Source: Massilia agilis (lineage in GTDB: Bacteria; Pseudomonadota; Gammaproteobacteria; Burkholderiales; Burkholderiaceae_D). From it: a DNA stretch of 64,000 bases. The position numbers were made by a program, and so were the translations under genes. The stretch is from assembly GCF_024756255.1 (NCBI RefSeq), contig NZ_JANUHB010000006.1, positions 124,001 through 188,000 on the forward strand, in the 5' to 3' direction. The notes under the pieces were generated by a model that saw nothing but the letters and a program-made list of their open reading frames with translations, was not told the origin of the DNA and did no database searches. Below, one piece after another: positions 9,249 through 18,192 of this stretch (position 1 is the stretch's first letter; each line of letters starts with the position of its first letter).

Positions 9249-9364
9249 GTAGGGTGGGCAGGTTCTCCTGCCCACGCGTTCAAGCAGCACATGCGGGCCG
9301 GGGCGAGCCGACGGGCTCATCCGGCTGGGTCTGAACGCGTGGGCAGGAAACCTGCCCACCCTAC
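9249..9364. repeat. Paired-hairpin intergenic repeat, copy 1
   Basis: Begins GTAGGGTGGGCAGG and ends CCTGCCCACCCTAC. Each half folds into its own hairpin (GGGCAGG/CCTGCCC) with a CCACGCGTTCAA-type flank pointing inward, and the two halves are inverted to each other around a less conserved middle of about 45 bases. The same pattern recurs at 31841, 37759, 51160 and 57778. This is a REP/BIME-like element between a plus-strand and a minus-strand gene, where it may also act as a transcription stop. Confidence 0.85.
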
Positions 9365-9368
9365 CGGG

Positions 9369-9854
9369 TCAGTTCAGCAAGCTGGTGTCCAGCTTCCCTT
9401 CCGCCGCCAGCTGGCGCACGATGCGCACCGTATCGAGGTCCGACTCCTGGTAGGCCGACTTCTTGAATTCGTCGTACATCTTGCTCACGTCGTCGCGCGC
9501 CTCGCCGAGCCCGTCGTCGTAACGGAAGCGCACGAACAGCACGCCTTCGGATGGCGCCTCGATCGTCATGCTCAGCGTGGACGCGGCGATCTCGCCCTGC
9601 GCCGGCACCTCCACCCGCACCTCTTGCAGCGGCGTGAGCAGCACGCGGTCGCGGATTTCCAGCTCGCCGTAGCGCAGGCGGCGCGCAAAGCTGCCCGCCT
9701 CGCGTTCGCTGATCGTGCATTCGTCCAGGTGCGGCACGAACATCTTGGGGGACTCGGCGCGCAGCACCAGCCCGCGCCACAGCTGCTCACGGGTGATGGT
9801 GTCGATCAGCGGATTGAGCGGATCGTTGATTACGATGAGGTGTTCAAATTTCAT
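9369..9854 (-). CDS. AtaL-like (DUF1857) SRPBCC-fold protein
   Basis: A 161-residue protein beginning MKFEHLIVINDPLNPLID, followed by TREQLWRGLVLRAE, the typical opening of the DUF1857/AtaL-like family. These have the START/SRPBCC hydrophobic-pocket fold. The rest (FVPHLDECTI, VRFRYDD near the C-terminus) also fits. Family members are small soluble proteins thought to bind hydrophobic ligands; no reaction is established here. ATG at 9854 gives the family's usual N-terminus. The longer in-frame start at 9971 would add about 40 residues of unrelated, low-quality sequence and is rejected. It is convergent with the preceding gene across a hairpin repeat and divergent from the next. Confidence 0.85.
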   Translation of the reverse strand: MKFEHLIVINDPLNPLIDTITREQLWRGLVLRAESPKMFVPHLDECTISEREAGSFARRLRYGELEIRDRVLLTPLQEVRVEVPAQGEIAASTLSMTIEAPSEGVLFVRFRYDDGLGEARDDVSKMYDEFKKSAYQESDLDTVRIVRQLAAEGKLDTSLLN

Positions 9855-10030
9855 GGGGCAGGTCTCGCATGGCCGCCGCTGTGGCGGCGAAGAGACGATG
9901 GTAACCCATGGCACCGTCCCCGTGCCAGCGCGCCTGTAACACTTTTTTACAGTTAAAAACATTCCTTGCATAGCAAGTCACCGCCGCAACTGCCACACTC
10001 TGGGTGTCTAGGTCTCTTCCGTTGTCTAAG

Positions 10031-10900
10031 ATGCAAATACAACGAGTCGTTCCCATGCTGCAAAGCGTGGCGCAGGTACGCAACTGGGTGGTTACGCATA
10101 TTCCGCTGACCGCTTCGCTGGTTGGGTATGACCTGTTCCTCAAGCTTGGCAACGACATTGCCGCCGGCCTGCCGCTCGACGTGGACAGGATTGCCGCCGG
10201 CTTGCCGCATGCGCGCGAAGAGGTGCTGGCGCACCTGGAGCTGATGGCGCAGGCCCGGCTCGTCGGTTTTGGCGAACTGGGCGAGGTCTGCCCCACTCCC
10301 GATTTCCTGGCACTGCTGGACGAGTACGGCCGCACCTTCGACAGCCTGTTCATCGTGCGCGAAGACCTGCGCGGCCAGCAGCTGCTCATCGCCTCAGCCG
10401 ACCCGCAGCTGGGCGCGTTCGGCCGCCTGCTGTACGACCGCATCTACGATCTTGGCTGGCTGTACCTGCACAATTTCGGCAGCGTGTGCTTCCTGATGGC
10501 CTCGCTGGTGCACCGTATCGCCGCCGCCCATGGCCACCAGGCCCGCATCGTGAGCTGTTATGCCGAAGTGGTGCAGGAGCGCGGCAATTACCTGCTCGGC
10601 GCGCCCGGCTACGCCAAACCGGGGCAGGTCGAGGGCCATGCGGCGTGCGTGATCGACGAGCGTGTGCTTGTCGATTTTGGTCTGGGCAACGCGCGCAAGG
10701 GATACCGCCGCGACTTCCCCTGGGGCGTCGTGTGCGACTACCGCCGCGACGGCGCCGCGATCGGCACGGCGCAGGTGGCCTCGCGCGAGACCATCACCTG
10801 GAAGGACGACTGGCAGTCGCCGGCCGCCCAGTCCGAACTGGCGCGCTACGCGCCGCACATCGAAGACCTGTTCGGCCAATACGCGGCGCGTTTTCTCTGA
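10031..10900 (+). CDS. Unrecognised protein, possible transglutaminase-like Cys/His/Asp fold
   Basis: I do not recognise a named family. The product is 289 residues from the ATG at 10031; a GTG at 10004 would add nine, and an ATG at 10055 is also possible. None has a clear Shine-Dalgarno. The N-terminal third looks helical and reminiscent of a winged-helix or dimerisation region (LPLDVDRIAAGLPHAREEVLAHLELM). The C-terminal half has a Cys at the start of a helix (GSVC, Cys153), a His in a strand (EGHAACVI, His203) and an Asp (VLVDFGLG, Asp215). That is the order and spacing of the catalytic triad in transglutaminase-like and arylamine N-acetyltransferase folds. The function is unknown and the triad is a hypothesis. 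The gene is convergent with modC, with nine bases between the stops. Confidence 0.75.
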   Translation: MQIQRVVPMLQSVAQVRNWVVTHIPLTASLVGYDLFLKLGNDIAAGLPLDVDRIAAGLPHAREEVLAHLELMAQARLVGFGELGEVCPTPDFLALLDEYGRTFDSLFIVREDLRGQQLLIASADPQLGAFGRLLYDRIYDLGWLYLHNFGSVCFLMASLVHRIAAAHGHQARIVSCYAEVVQERGNYLLGAPGYAKPGQVEGHAACVIDERVLVDFGLGNARKGYRRDFPWGVVCDYRRDGAAIGTAQVASRETITWKDDWQSPAAQSELARYAPHIEDLFGQYAARFL

Positions 10901-10909
10901 CGCGCAGCG

Positions 10910-11986
10910 TCAGTTGAGCAGGGCCACGCCCTTCACCTGTGCCCAGACCTGCATGCCGGGGACGATGCCCAGCTCGCGGCGCGAACGCTCGGTAATGCGC
11001 GCCAGCAGCGGGGCCGAGCCGATGCGCATCTGCACCAGCGCGTGGCCCGGCGTGTCGGTGGCGGCGGTCGCGGTCACCAGCGCCGGCAGCACGTTGACGA
11101 TGCTGGTCGCGCGCGGACGCTCCAGCGCCAGGCTGACGTCGCGCGCGTGGATGCGGCAGCGCAGGCGGCTGCCCAGCGCTTCGCGGCGGCGGGCCACGTA
11201 CAGGCTGCCGCCGTCGAAGGTGAGGCGCGACAGCTCGTCTTCCTCGTGCGCGGCGAGCACCGTCTCGAACACCACGCCGGCGTCGTCGCCGAAAGCGCCC
11301 GGCAGGTCGGTGCGGGCCAGCGTCTCGGTCAGCGTGCCGCTGGCCACTACCCGCCCGGCCTGCAGCAGCACGATGTGGTCGGCCAGGCGCGCCACCTCGT
11401 CCGCCGAATGGCTCACGTAGATGATCGGGATCGACAGCGCATCGTGCATGCGTTCCAGGTAGGGCAGGATCTCGCGCTTGCGCTGCTGGTCCAGCGACGC
11501 CAGCGGTTCGTCCATCAGCAGCAGCCGCGGCGAGGCCAGCAGCGCCCTGGCGATCGCCGCGCGTTGCCGTTCGCCGCCGGACAGGTGCTGCGGGCGCCGC
11601 GCCAGGAGCTCGCTCAGCCCGAACAGCCCGGCCACCTGGGCCAGGTCGACGCGGCGTTCGCGCGCCGGCACCCGCTTCTGGCCGAACTCCAGGTTGGCGC
11701 GCACGGACAGGTGCGGGAACAGGCTCGCTTCCTGGAACACGTACCCGAGCGCGCGGCAATGCGGCGGCACGAACACGCCGCGCGCCTCGTCCTGCCAGGT
11801 CTCGTCGTCGAACGCGACGAAGCCGCCTGGCGCGCGCTCGAGCCCGGCGATGGCGCGCAGCACGGTCGTCTTGCCGGCGCCCGAGTGGCCGAACAGCGCC
11901 GTCACGCCCTGTCCCGGCAAGGCCAGATCGACCGCCAGCGAAAAGCCGTCGCGTTCGATGTTAAGCCGGGCGCGAATCGTGCTCAT
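10910..11986 (-). CDS. modC: Molybdate ABC transporter ATP-binding protein ModC
   Basis: The ATPase of the molybdate importer, 358 residues. Walker A is GHSGAGKTT (about residue 34), the signature is LSGGERQRAAIARAL, Walker B is LLLMDEP, and the H-loop is YVSHSADEV. The C-terminal 70 residues form a TOBE domain that binds oxyanion (SLALERPRATSIVNVLPA onward), which separates ModC from general ABC ATPases. ATG at 11986 overlaps the modB stop in an ATGA. A much longer open frame continues upstream in this frame, but it is only the shadow of modB. It is the last gene of modABC. No ModE regulator gene is seen in the window. Confidence 0.95.
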   Translation of the reverse strand: MSTIRARLNIERDGFSLAVDLALPGQGVTALFGHSGAGKTTVLRAIAGLERAPGGFVAFDDETWQDEARGVFVPPHCRALGYVFQEASLFPHLSVRANLEFGQKRVPARERRVDLAQVAGLFGLSELLARRPQHLSGGERQRAAIARALLASPRLLLMDEPLASLDQQRKREILPYLERMHDALSIPIIYVSHSADEVARLADHIVLLQAGRVVASGTLTETLARTDLPGAFGDDAGVVFETVLAAHEEDELSRLTFDGGSLYVARRREALGSRLRCRIHARDVSLALERPRATSIVNVLPALVTATAATDTPGHALVQMRIGSAPLLARITERSRRELGIVPGMQVWAQVKGVALLN

Positions 11987-12666
11987 CGCGCGCCGCCCAC
12001 CTGGTTTTTCGCGTTGAACGCGTACAGCGCCAGCAGCACCGCAAAGCTGAAGGCGAGCATGCCGGCGGCCAGCCAATGCGCTTGTGCGTACTCCATCGCT
12101 TCCACATGGTCGTAGATCTGCACCGACACCACGCGGGTCTTGCCCGGGATGTTCCCGCCGATCATGAGCACCATGCCGAACTCGCCGACCGTGTGCGCAA
12201 AGCCGAGGATGGCGGCGGTGAAAAAGCCGGGACGCGCGAGCGGCACCGCCACCGACCAGAACGTATCCCAGGGACTGGCGCGCAAGGTGGCTGCCACTTC
12301 CAGCGGCCGTTCGCCGATGGCCTCGAATGCGTTCTGCAAGGGCTGGACCACGAACGGCATCGAATAGAACAGCGAGCCCACCACCAGCCCGGCAAAGGTG
12401 AACGGCAGCACGCCCAGCCCGAGCGACTCGGTCAGGCGTCCCACGGGTCCGCTGGGGCCGAGGGCGAGCAGGAGATAGAAGCCGAGCACGGTCGGCGGCA
12501 GCACCAGCGGCAGGGCGACCACCGCGCCCACCACGCCTTTCATGCGCGAGCGCGTGCGCGCCAGCCACCACGCAATCGGCGTGCCCAGCACCAGCAGCAG
12601 CACCGTGACGACGGACGCGAGCTTGAGCGTCAGCCAGATGGGGGCGGGGTCGGCCAGCACCTGCAT
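11983..12666 (-). CDS. modB: Molybdate ABC transporter permease ModB
   Basis: A 227-residue inner-membrane permease with about five hydrophobic segments. The ABC-permease EAA loop is EVAATLRASPWDTFWSVAVP. Other family signatures are LPLVLPPTVLGFYLL and GEFGMVLMIGGNIPGKT, the typical ModB block. It forms the channel that ModA delivers molybdate to and ModC drives. Its ATG directly follows the modA TGA with no base between, and its own stop overlaps modC by 4 bases, so the three genes are tightly coupled. Confidence 0.96.
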   Translation of the reverse strand: MQVLADPAPIWLTLKLASVVTVLLLVLGTPIAWWLARTRSRMKGVVGAVVALPLVLPPTVLGFYLLLALGPSGPVGRLTESLGLGVLPFTFAGLVVGSLFYSMPFVVQPLQNAFEAIGERPLEVAATLRASPWDTFWSVAVPLARPGFFTAAILGFAHTVGEFGMVLMIGGNIPGKTRVVSVQIYDHVEAMEYAQAHWLAAGMLAFSFAVLLALYAFNAKNQVGGAR

Positions 12667-13407
12667 TCAGTCGTAGCCGAACGATGCGATGATCGCGCGC
12701 ACCTTGTCCGACTTCAGGTAGGCGGCCAGCGCCTTCGCGGCCGGGTTGGCCTGGCCTTTGGCGAGTACCACCGCATCCTGGCGGATCGGCGCATGCAGCC
12801 GCGGCGGGACGATCCATCCCGATCCCGCCGTCAGTTTGCCGTCGCGGTACACCTGGGAGAGTGCGACGAAGCCGAGCTCGGCGTTGCCGGTGGCGACGAA
12901 CTGGTGCGCCTGCGCGATGTTTTCGCCCTGCACCAGCCGTGGCTGCACGGTGTCGAACAGCCCCAGCCGCTGGAGCGTGGCCACCGCCGCCGCGCCGTAC
13001 GGGGCGGTTTTGGGATTGGCGATCGCCAGGTGCCGGAAGTTGCCGGACGCGAGCACGCGGCCCTCGGCGTCAACCAGGCCCGTGCGCGCCGACCACAGCA
13101 CCAGCTTGCCGATGGCGTAGGTGAAGCGCGTGCCGGGCACGGCAAGGTGCTCGCGCTCCAGCCGCGCCGGGGTTTCTTCGTCGGCCGCGAGCAGCAGCTC
13201 AAACGGCGCGCCGTTGCTGACCTGCGCGTAAAAGGTGCCGGTCGCGCCGAATGCCAGCACGGCCTTGTGTCCGGTGTCGCGCGCGAATTCGGCGGCGATT
13301 TTCTGCATCGGCGCGGTGAAATTGGAGGCGACCGCCACCTGTACCTCGCCGCACCAGGCAAGCGGCGCCACCGCCAGGGCAGCGAGCAGGCACACCAGTC
13401 GTTTCAT
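12667..13407 (-). CDS. modA: Molybdate-binding periplasmic protein ModA
   Basis: The substrate-binding protein of the molybdate importer, 246 residues. It opens with a signal peptide (MKRLVCLLAALAVAPLAWCG), followed by EVQVAVASNFTAPMQKIA, the family's oxyanion-binding start. Further signatures are FGATGTFYAQ, FELLLAADEETP and NPKTAPYGAAA. ATG at 13407 is preceded by GGAGAGA. A longer in-frame start at 13461 would bury the signal peptide and is rejected. Molybdate supports molybdopterin enzymes such as nitrate reductase or xanthine dehydrogenase, none of which is in the window. A TATACT at 13449..13444 could be the -10. The gene is divergent from rep. Confidence 0.95.
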   Translation of the reverse strand: MKRLVCLLAALAVAPLAWCGEVQVAVASNFTAPMQKIAAEFARDTGHKAVLAFGATGTFYAQVSNGAPFELLLAADEETPARLEREHLAVPGTRFTYAIGKLVLWSARTGLVDAEGRVLASGNFRHLAIANPKTAPYGAAAVATLQRLGLFDTVQPRLVQGENIAQAHQFVATGNAELGFVALSQVYRDGKLTAGSGWIVPPRLHAPIRQDAVVLAKGQANPAAKALAAYLKSDKVRAIIASFGYD

Positions 13408-13462
13408 CGCAGTCTCTCCATTGCCAAAAGCGCCAATCTGCCGAGTATACCTCCTGTCCACT

Positions 13463-13492
13463 TTGGCGCGACGGCAAAAGCTTCGTTACAAT
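13463..13492 (+). promoter_or_regulatory. Candidate sigma-70 promoter of rep
   Basis: TTGGCG at 13463-13468 and TACAAT at 13487-13492 are separated by 18 bases and lie 30 bases ahead of the rep start codon. The spacing is acceptable and both hexamers are recognisable. This is motif-based only. Confidence 0.4.
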
Positions 13493-13521
13493 CCCCTGCT
13501 GTCCCCGTCAAATTGTTTCCC

Positions 13522-15594
13522 ATGTCCAACGCACCAAAATTCGGCCTGAACGGTCCGCAGAGCGAAGCCGTGCTCTATCTCGACGGCCCCTGCCTGGTGC
13601 TGGCCGGCGCCGGCTCGGGCAAGACGCGCGTGATCACGCAGAAGATCGTGTACATGGTCGAGCACTGCGGCTACGACCCGCGCAACATTGCCGCGCTCAC
13701 CTTCACCAACAAGGCCGCGCTGGAAATGCAGGAGCGGGTGGCCAAGCTGCTCAAGCAGCCCAAGCAGGCCAAGCAGCTGACGGTGTCGACCTTCCACTCG
13801 CTGGGCGTGAAGATCCTGCGCCAGGAGGCGGCCGGCGTGGGGCTCAAGGACCGCTTCTCGATCATGGACAGCGACGACTGCTACACCGTCGTGTCCGACC
13901 TGGCCGTGACCACGGACAAGCAGGAAATCCGCCGCATCCAGAACGCGATCAGCCTGTGGAAGAACGGCCTGGTCGATCCGGAAGACGCCATCAGGAACGC
14001 GCGCGACGAGGACGAGGCGATGTCGGCCCGCGTGTACCGCAGCTACGTGGCCACGCTGCAGGCCTACCAGGCGGTGGACTTCGACGACCTGATCCGGCTG
14101 CCGGTGGAGCTGTTTCGCAACAACGAATCGATCCGCGACCGCTGGCAGCGCCGCCTGCGCTACCTGCTCATGGACGAGTACCAGGACACCAACACCTGCC
14201 AGTACGAGCTGGTCAAGCTGATGGTCACGGGCCTGGGCAAGAAGCCCATGTTCACCGCCGTGGGCGATGACGACCAGGCCATCTACGCCTGGCGCGGCGC
14301 CTCTGTGGAGAACCTGAAGACGCTGCAGACCGATTTTCCGGACCTGCGGGTCATCAAGCTCGAGCAGAACTACCGGTCCACCACGCGCATTTTGCAGGCG
14401 GCCAACGCGGTCATCTCGAACAACCCCAAGCTGTTCGAAAAATCGCTGTGGTCCGAGCACGGCCTGGGCGAGCCGATCAAGGTGCTGGCGATGCAGAACG
14501 ACGAGCAGGAAGCCGACCAGGTGGCGATGATGATTTCGTCCGAACGCTTCCAGCGCAAGAACAAGTGGTCGGACTACGCGATCCTGTACCGCGGCAACCA
14601 CCAGGCGCGCGTGATCGAGCAGGCGCTGCGCAAGGAGCGCATCCCGTACACGATCTCGGGCGGCCAGAGCTTCTTCGACAAGGCCGAGATCAAGGACATC
14701 ATCGCCTACCTGCGCCTGATCGCCAACGAAGGCGACGACCCCGCTTTCATCCGTGCCATCACCACGCCCAAGCGCGGCGTGGGCATGGCCACGCTCGAGG
14801 CGCTGGGCGAATTCTCGCTGCAGTGGAATTGCTCGCTGTTCGAGGCGGCGATGAAGGGCGGCATCGAAGCCAAGCTGGCCGACCGCCAGCTGATCCCGCT
14901 GCGCCAGTTCTGCAACTTCATCATCGCGCTGGAATCGCGCGCCAGCCGGCCGGGCCCGTCCGGTAGCGGCGAGAACGCTGCGGCAGTGCTCGACGACATG
15001 ATGAAAGAGATCAACTACGAGCACTACCTGTACGAGAATTTCGACGACCGCGCCGCCGAAAGCAAATGGCAAAACGTGCTCGAGTTCACCAACTGGCTCA
15101 AGGAGCGCGGCATGGGCGGGCGCGACCGCAGCGGCGAGGAAAAGAACCTGCTCGAGCTGACCCAGATGGTGGCGTTGATGTCGATGCTCGAAGGCCAGGA
15201 CGAGGAGCCGGACGCGGTGCGCATGTCCACCCTGCACGCATCCAAGGGCCTGGAGTACCCGCACGTGTACCTGGTCGGCTGCGAGGAGGGCATCCTGCCG
15301 CACAAGGGCGACCCGGACGATTCGGTCGAGTTCATCGCCGCGCGCATCCAGGAGGAGCGGCGGCTGATGTACGTGGGCATCACGCGCGCCCAGCGCACGC
15401 TGCATATCACCTGGTGCAAGAAGCGCAAGCGCGCGGGCGAGCTGGTGCACTGCGACGTATCGCGCTTCATCAAGGAGATGGCGCTCGACGTCGGCGATGC
15501 GCCGCCCAAGGAGCACGAAGTACTCAGCCCGAAGGAGCGCCTGGCCAACCTGAAGGCGCTGCTCAACACCCCGAAAGTACCCACGCCCGAGTGA
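13522..15594 (+). CDS. rep: ATP-dependent DNA helicase Rep (UvrD/Rep superfamily 1)
   Basis: A 690-residue 3'-5' helicase that helps forks pass obstacles. Motifs in order: a Q-motif region (LNGPQSEAV), Walker A GAGSGKT (about residues 30-36), motif Ia TFTNKAA, motif II MDEYQDTN, motif III AVGDDDQAIYAWRGA (about 247-261), motif IV with EQNYRSTTRIL, motif V VRMSTLHASKGLEYPHVYL and motif VI EERRLMYVGITRAQ. The GDDDQ form and the length favour Rep over UvrD or PcrA. ATG at 13522 (MSNAPKFGLNGPQ) is chosen because all conserved sequence begins there; the open frame extends far upstream only as a shadow of modBA. It stands alone downstream of a candidate promoter. Confidence 0.94.
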   Translation: MSNAPKFGLNGPQSEAVLYLDGPCLVLAGAGSGKTRVITQKIVYMVEHCGYDPRNIAALTFTNKAALEMQERVAKLLKQPKQAKQLTVSTFHSLGVKILRQEAAGVGLKDRFSIMDSDDCYTVVSDLAVTTDKQEIRRIQNAISLWKNGLVDPEDAIRNARDEDEAMSARVYRSYVATLQAYQAVDFDDLIRLPVELFRNNESIRDRWQRRLRYLLMDEYQDTNTCQYELVKLMVTGLGKKPMFTAVGDDDQAIYAWRGASVENLKTLQTDFPDLRVIKLEQNYRSTTRILQAANAVISNNPKLFEKSLWSEHGLGEPIKVLAMQNDEQEADQVAMMISSERFQRKNKWSDYAILYRGNHQARVIEQALRKERIPYTISGGQSFFDKAEIKDIIAYLRLIANEGDDPAFIRAITTPKRGVGMATLEALGEFSLQWNCSLFEAAMKGGIEAKLADRQLIPLRQFCNFIIALESRASRPGPSGSGENAAAVLDDMMKEINYEHYLYENFDDRAAESKWQNVLEFTNWLKERGMGGRDRSGEEKNLLELTQMVALMSMLEGQDEEPDAVRMSTLHASKGLEYPHVYLVGCEEGILPHKGDPDDSVEFIAARIQEERRLMYVGITRAQRTLHITWCKKRKRAGELVHCDVSRFIKEMALDVGDAPPKEHEVLSPKERLANLKALLNTPKVPTPE

Positions 15595-15783
15595 TCAAAC
15601 GGGCGAAGTGTCGGTTAGGAAACGCACATATGCCCCGGATGTTGCGTGTTCACCATGGCTAATTTGCAAGACCCGCGCACGATTGAAACTCTTATTTGAC
15701 TTCGTGACGTGCAAGAAATACTTTCCCACGAGTGACATCGTCACGGAAAGAATTCCTGTCGCCATCGAACGAAGATCATAAGA

Positions 15784-17943
15784 ATGCCAACCGTCAACGA
15801 CCTCAACACCCCGCTGTCCGGCTACAACTACATCGACGCGCTGCTCGACCAAGGGCCGGACTGGAACTTCCTGACCCCTGCCGGCAACACGCTGCTGTAC
15901 ACCTTCTCGGTCACCGCCGGCAACGAGGACGGCAGGAGCGGCCAGCAAGCCTTCAGCGCCGCGCAGCAGGGCTGGGTGCGCTATGCCCTGGCCGAGCTGC
16001 AAAAGATCACCGGCATCACGTTCACGGAAACGGCCAGTGGCGACGCGCAACTGCACTTCTGCAATATCGACATCACCGACAACTCGTACACGACCGGCCT
16101 GTGCAGCTGGCACAGCACCTATGGCCCCGACGCCACCGGCGAGCTGAAGTACGACGCAACGGCCTACATCTATCTCGACAACAACGAGTTCTATGCGCAG
16201 AACCGCGACCTGACCCCGGGCCTGCCCGGCTACCAGACCCTGCTGCACGAGCTGGGCCATGCGCTCGGGCTCAAGCATCCCTTCCTGCAGCCCGACGACC
16301 CGCCCGGCACCATCGTCCTGCCGGACTCGCAGGACAACACGGCCAACACGCTGATGGCGTACACCGAGGCCGGTGGCACCTACCAGCACTACAACCAGTA
16401 CGACATCGCGGCGCTGAACTGGCTGTACGGCGGCGACGGCCTGCGCGGGGCGCTGGGCATCAATTCGACCACCGGCGCGCGCTACATCACCGGCACCAAC
16501 GGCAACGATGTACTGACCGGCACGCCCTATGACGACACGCTGGAAGGCGATGGCGGCAACGACCAGATCAACGGCGGCGACGGCACCGACACCGTGGTGT
16601 TCAAAGGCAGCCGCAGCGACTACCGGATCTCGCAGCTGGAGAGCGGCGCGCTGGTGGTCGCCGGCTCGGCCTACGAGGGCACCGACACCCTGACCTCGGT
16701 CGAATACCTCAAGTTCCTGGGCGACAACAGCGTGCAGCGCGCCCAGGTTGCGGCCGACACCACGCCGCCGGCGGCGCCGACGCTGAGCGTGGCCAAGAAC
16801 GCCAATGGCTATGCGCTGGGCAGCACGCCGCTGGTGACCGGCATGGCCGAGCCAAACTCGACCATCAACCTGTATTACGCAGGCAACGTGGTCGGTACCG
16901 CCAAGGTGGACGCCAACGGCCTGTGGAGCGTGACCACGGCGCCATTCCCCGATGGCCTGAACCTGTGGGCCTACGCCACTGCCACCGATACCGCGGGAAA
17001 CGTCTCGCTGCACAGCGATACCATCTACTTCAACATTGACGGCCACGCGCCCGACATGCCAACCGGCGGCATCTTCCTCGACCCCGGCAGCAACCGGCCG
17101 ACTTTCGTGGGCAGCGGCGAGTCCGGGACCATCATCCAGCTGGTGCGCGTGACCGACGGGACCGAGGTGGCGCGCACCACCGTCGGCGCCGATGGCAGCT
17201 GGTACATCAACAATGCCGGCCCGCTGCCCAACGGCGACTTCACCTTGGCCGTGGTGTCGGTGGACGCCGCGGACAACGCCACCAGTTCGGCAAACCGCGT
17301 GACGTTCTCGATCAACAGTGCGCTCAACGTGAACGGTGACGCCGGCGCCAACACCTTCAAGCCCGGCGCTGGCGACAATGCCATCGACGGCAACGCGGGC
17401 CTGGACACCGCCGTGTACGCCGCACCGCGCGCCAACTTTATCGTCAAGAAGGAAGTGTGGGGCTATTCCGTGACCGACAACGTCGGCAACGGCGGGCACG
17501 ACACGCTCATCAACGTCGAGCGCGTCCAGTTCAGCGACGGCAAGTGGCTGGCGCTGGACATCGACGGCGCCGCCGGCAAGGTGTACCGCATGTACCAGGC
17601 CGCGTTCGACCGCACCCCGGACGCCGGCGGCTACGCCTACTGGCTCAACGCCATGGACCACGGCTACACGCTGAACCAGGTATCCGGCCTGGTGCTGGCC
17701 AACAAGGAAGCGGTGGACCTGTACATGAAGGACCCGTCGGACGAGTACTTCGTCACCCAGCTCTACCACCACGTCCTGCACCGCGAGCCCGAGGGCGCGG
17801 GCTACCAGTGGTGGCTCGACAACGTGCACAAGGCCTCGCGCGCGGAAGTGCTGGCCATGTTCAGCGAAAGCCCGGAGAACCAGGCCCAGGTCATCGGCAC
17901 GATCCAGAACGGCATCGACTACACGCCCTGGACCGGGGCTTGA
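15784..17943 (+). CDS. Secreted M10-like metalloprotease with RTX, Ig-like and DUF4214 domains
   Basis: A 719-residue protein with no Sec signal peptide. Residues about 1-230 are a zincin catalytic domain: HELGHALGLKHPF (His155, Glu156, His159, His165 bind zinc or act in catalysis) and a Met-turn, NTLMAYT. Next is a short RTX calcium-binding stretch (GTNGNDVLTG, GDGGNDQINGGDG; about 238-270). Two Ig-like repeats follow, each near 90 residues, starting TTPPAAPTLSV and HAPDMPTGG. A second calcium-like motif precedes a C-terminal DUF4214 module (YRMYQAAFDRTPDAGGYAYW, VLHREPEG, FSESPENQAQV). RTX proteins without a Sec signal usually leave by type I secretion, and no exporter is in this window. 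The same C-terminal module ends the protein at 20652. The Shine-Dalgarno is weak. Confidence 0.85.
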   Translation: MPTVNDLNTPLSGYNYIDALLDQGPDWNFLTPAGNTLLYTFSVTAGNEDGRSGQQAFSAAQQGWVRYALAELQKITGITFTETASGDAQLHFCNIDITDNSYTTGLCSWHSTYGPDATGELKYDATAYIYLDNNEFYAQNRDLTPGLPGYQTLLHELGHALGLKHPFLQPDDPPGTIVLPDSQDNTANTLMAYTEAGGTYQHYNQYDIAALNWLYGGDGLRGALGINSTTGARYITGTNGNDVLTGTPYDDTLEGDGGNDQINGGDGTDTVVFKGSRSDYRISQLESGALVVAGSAYEGTDTLTSVEYLKFLGDNSVQRAQVAADTTPPAAPTLSVAKNANGYALGSTPLVTGMAEPNSTINLYYAGNVVGTAKVDANGLWSVTTAPFPDGLNLWAYATATDTAGNVSLHSDTIYFNIDGHAPDMPTGGIFLDPGSNRPTFVGSGESGTIIQLVRVTDGTEVARTTVGADGSWYINNAGPLPNGDFTLAVVSVDAADNATSSANRVTFSINSALNVNGDAGANTFKPGAGDNAIDGNAGLDTAVYAAPRANFIVKKEVWGYSVTDNVGNGGHDTLINVERVQFSDGKWLALDIDGAAGKVYRMYQAAFDRTPDAGGYAYWLNAMDHGYTLNQVSGLVLANKEAVDLYMKDPSDEYFVTQLYHHVLHREPEGAGYQWWLDNVHKASRAEVLAMFSESPENQAQVIGTIQNGIDYTPWTGA

Positions 17944-17988
17944 CGCGCCGGCTGGCATAATGCGCACTTTGCAGCCAGGAAGAGCACC

Positions 17989-18192
17989 GTGGATCACGAA
18001 GACCGCTTTGTCGATATCGAAATCAAGCTCGCGCACCAGGAAGACCTGGTCGAGACGCTGAACCAGACCATTTACCAGCAAGGCCGCCGCATCGACCAGC
18101 TCGAGGCGATGCTGGCCAAGCTGGCCGACCACGTGCGCAACCTGCAGGAAGCCGGGCAGCAGCCGGTCAACGAGCGGCCGCCCCACTACTGA
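17989..18192 (+). CDS. slyX: SlyX family protein
   Basis: A 67-residue, highly charged coiled-coil protein. It has the SlyX pattern: DIEIKLAHQEDLVETLNQTI, then RRIDQLEAMLAKL, and a Pro-rich end with PPHY. The GTG start at 17989 is preceded by AGGAAGAG. Its biochemical role is unknown; the name comes from linkage to slyD in enterics. Its last 26 bases overlap the 3' end of the convergent GMC oxidoreductase gene. Confidence 0.92.
   Translation: MDHEDRFVDIEIKLAHQEDLVETLNQTIYQQGRRIDQLEAMLAKLADHVRNLQEAGQQPVNERPPHY

Noticed and set aside
12667..13521. A molybdenum-cofactor riboswitch or ModE site in the modA leader
   Set aside because: The 114-base gap has no Moco-RNA-like structure that I can see and no clear ModE palindrome.
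15595..18186. A long minus-strand open frame opposite the DUF4214 metalloprotease
   Set aside because: It mirrors a gene with a clear zinc site and RTX repeats; the antisense product is Val/Gly/Arg-rich without motifs.
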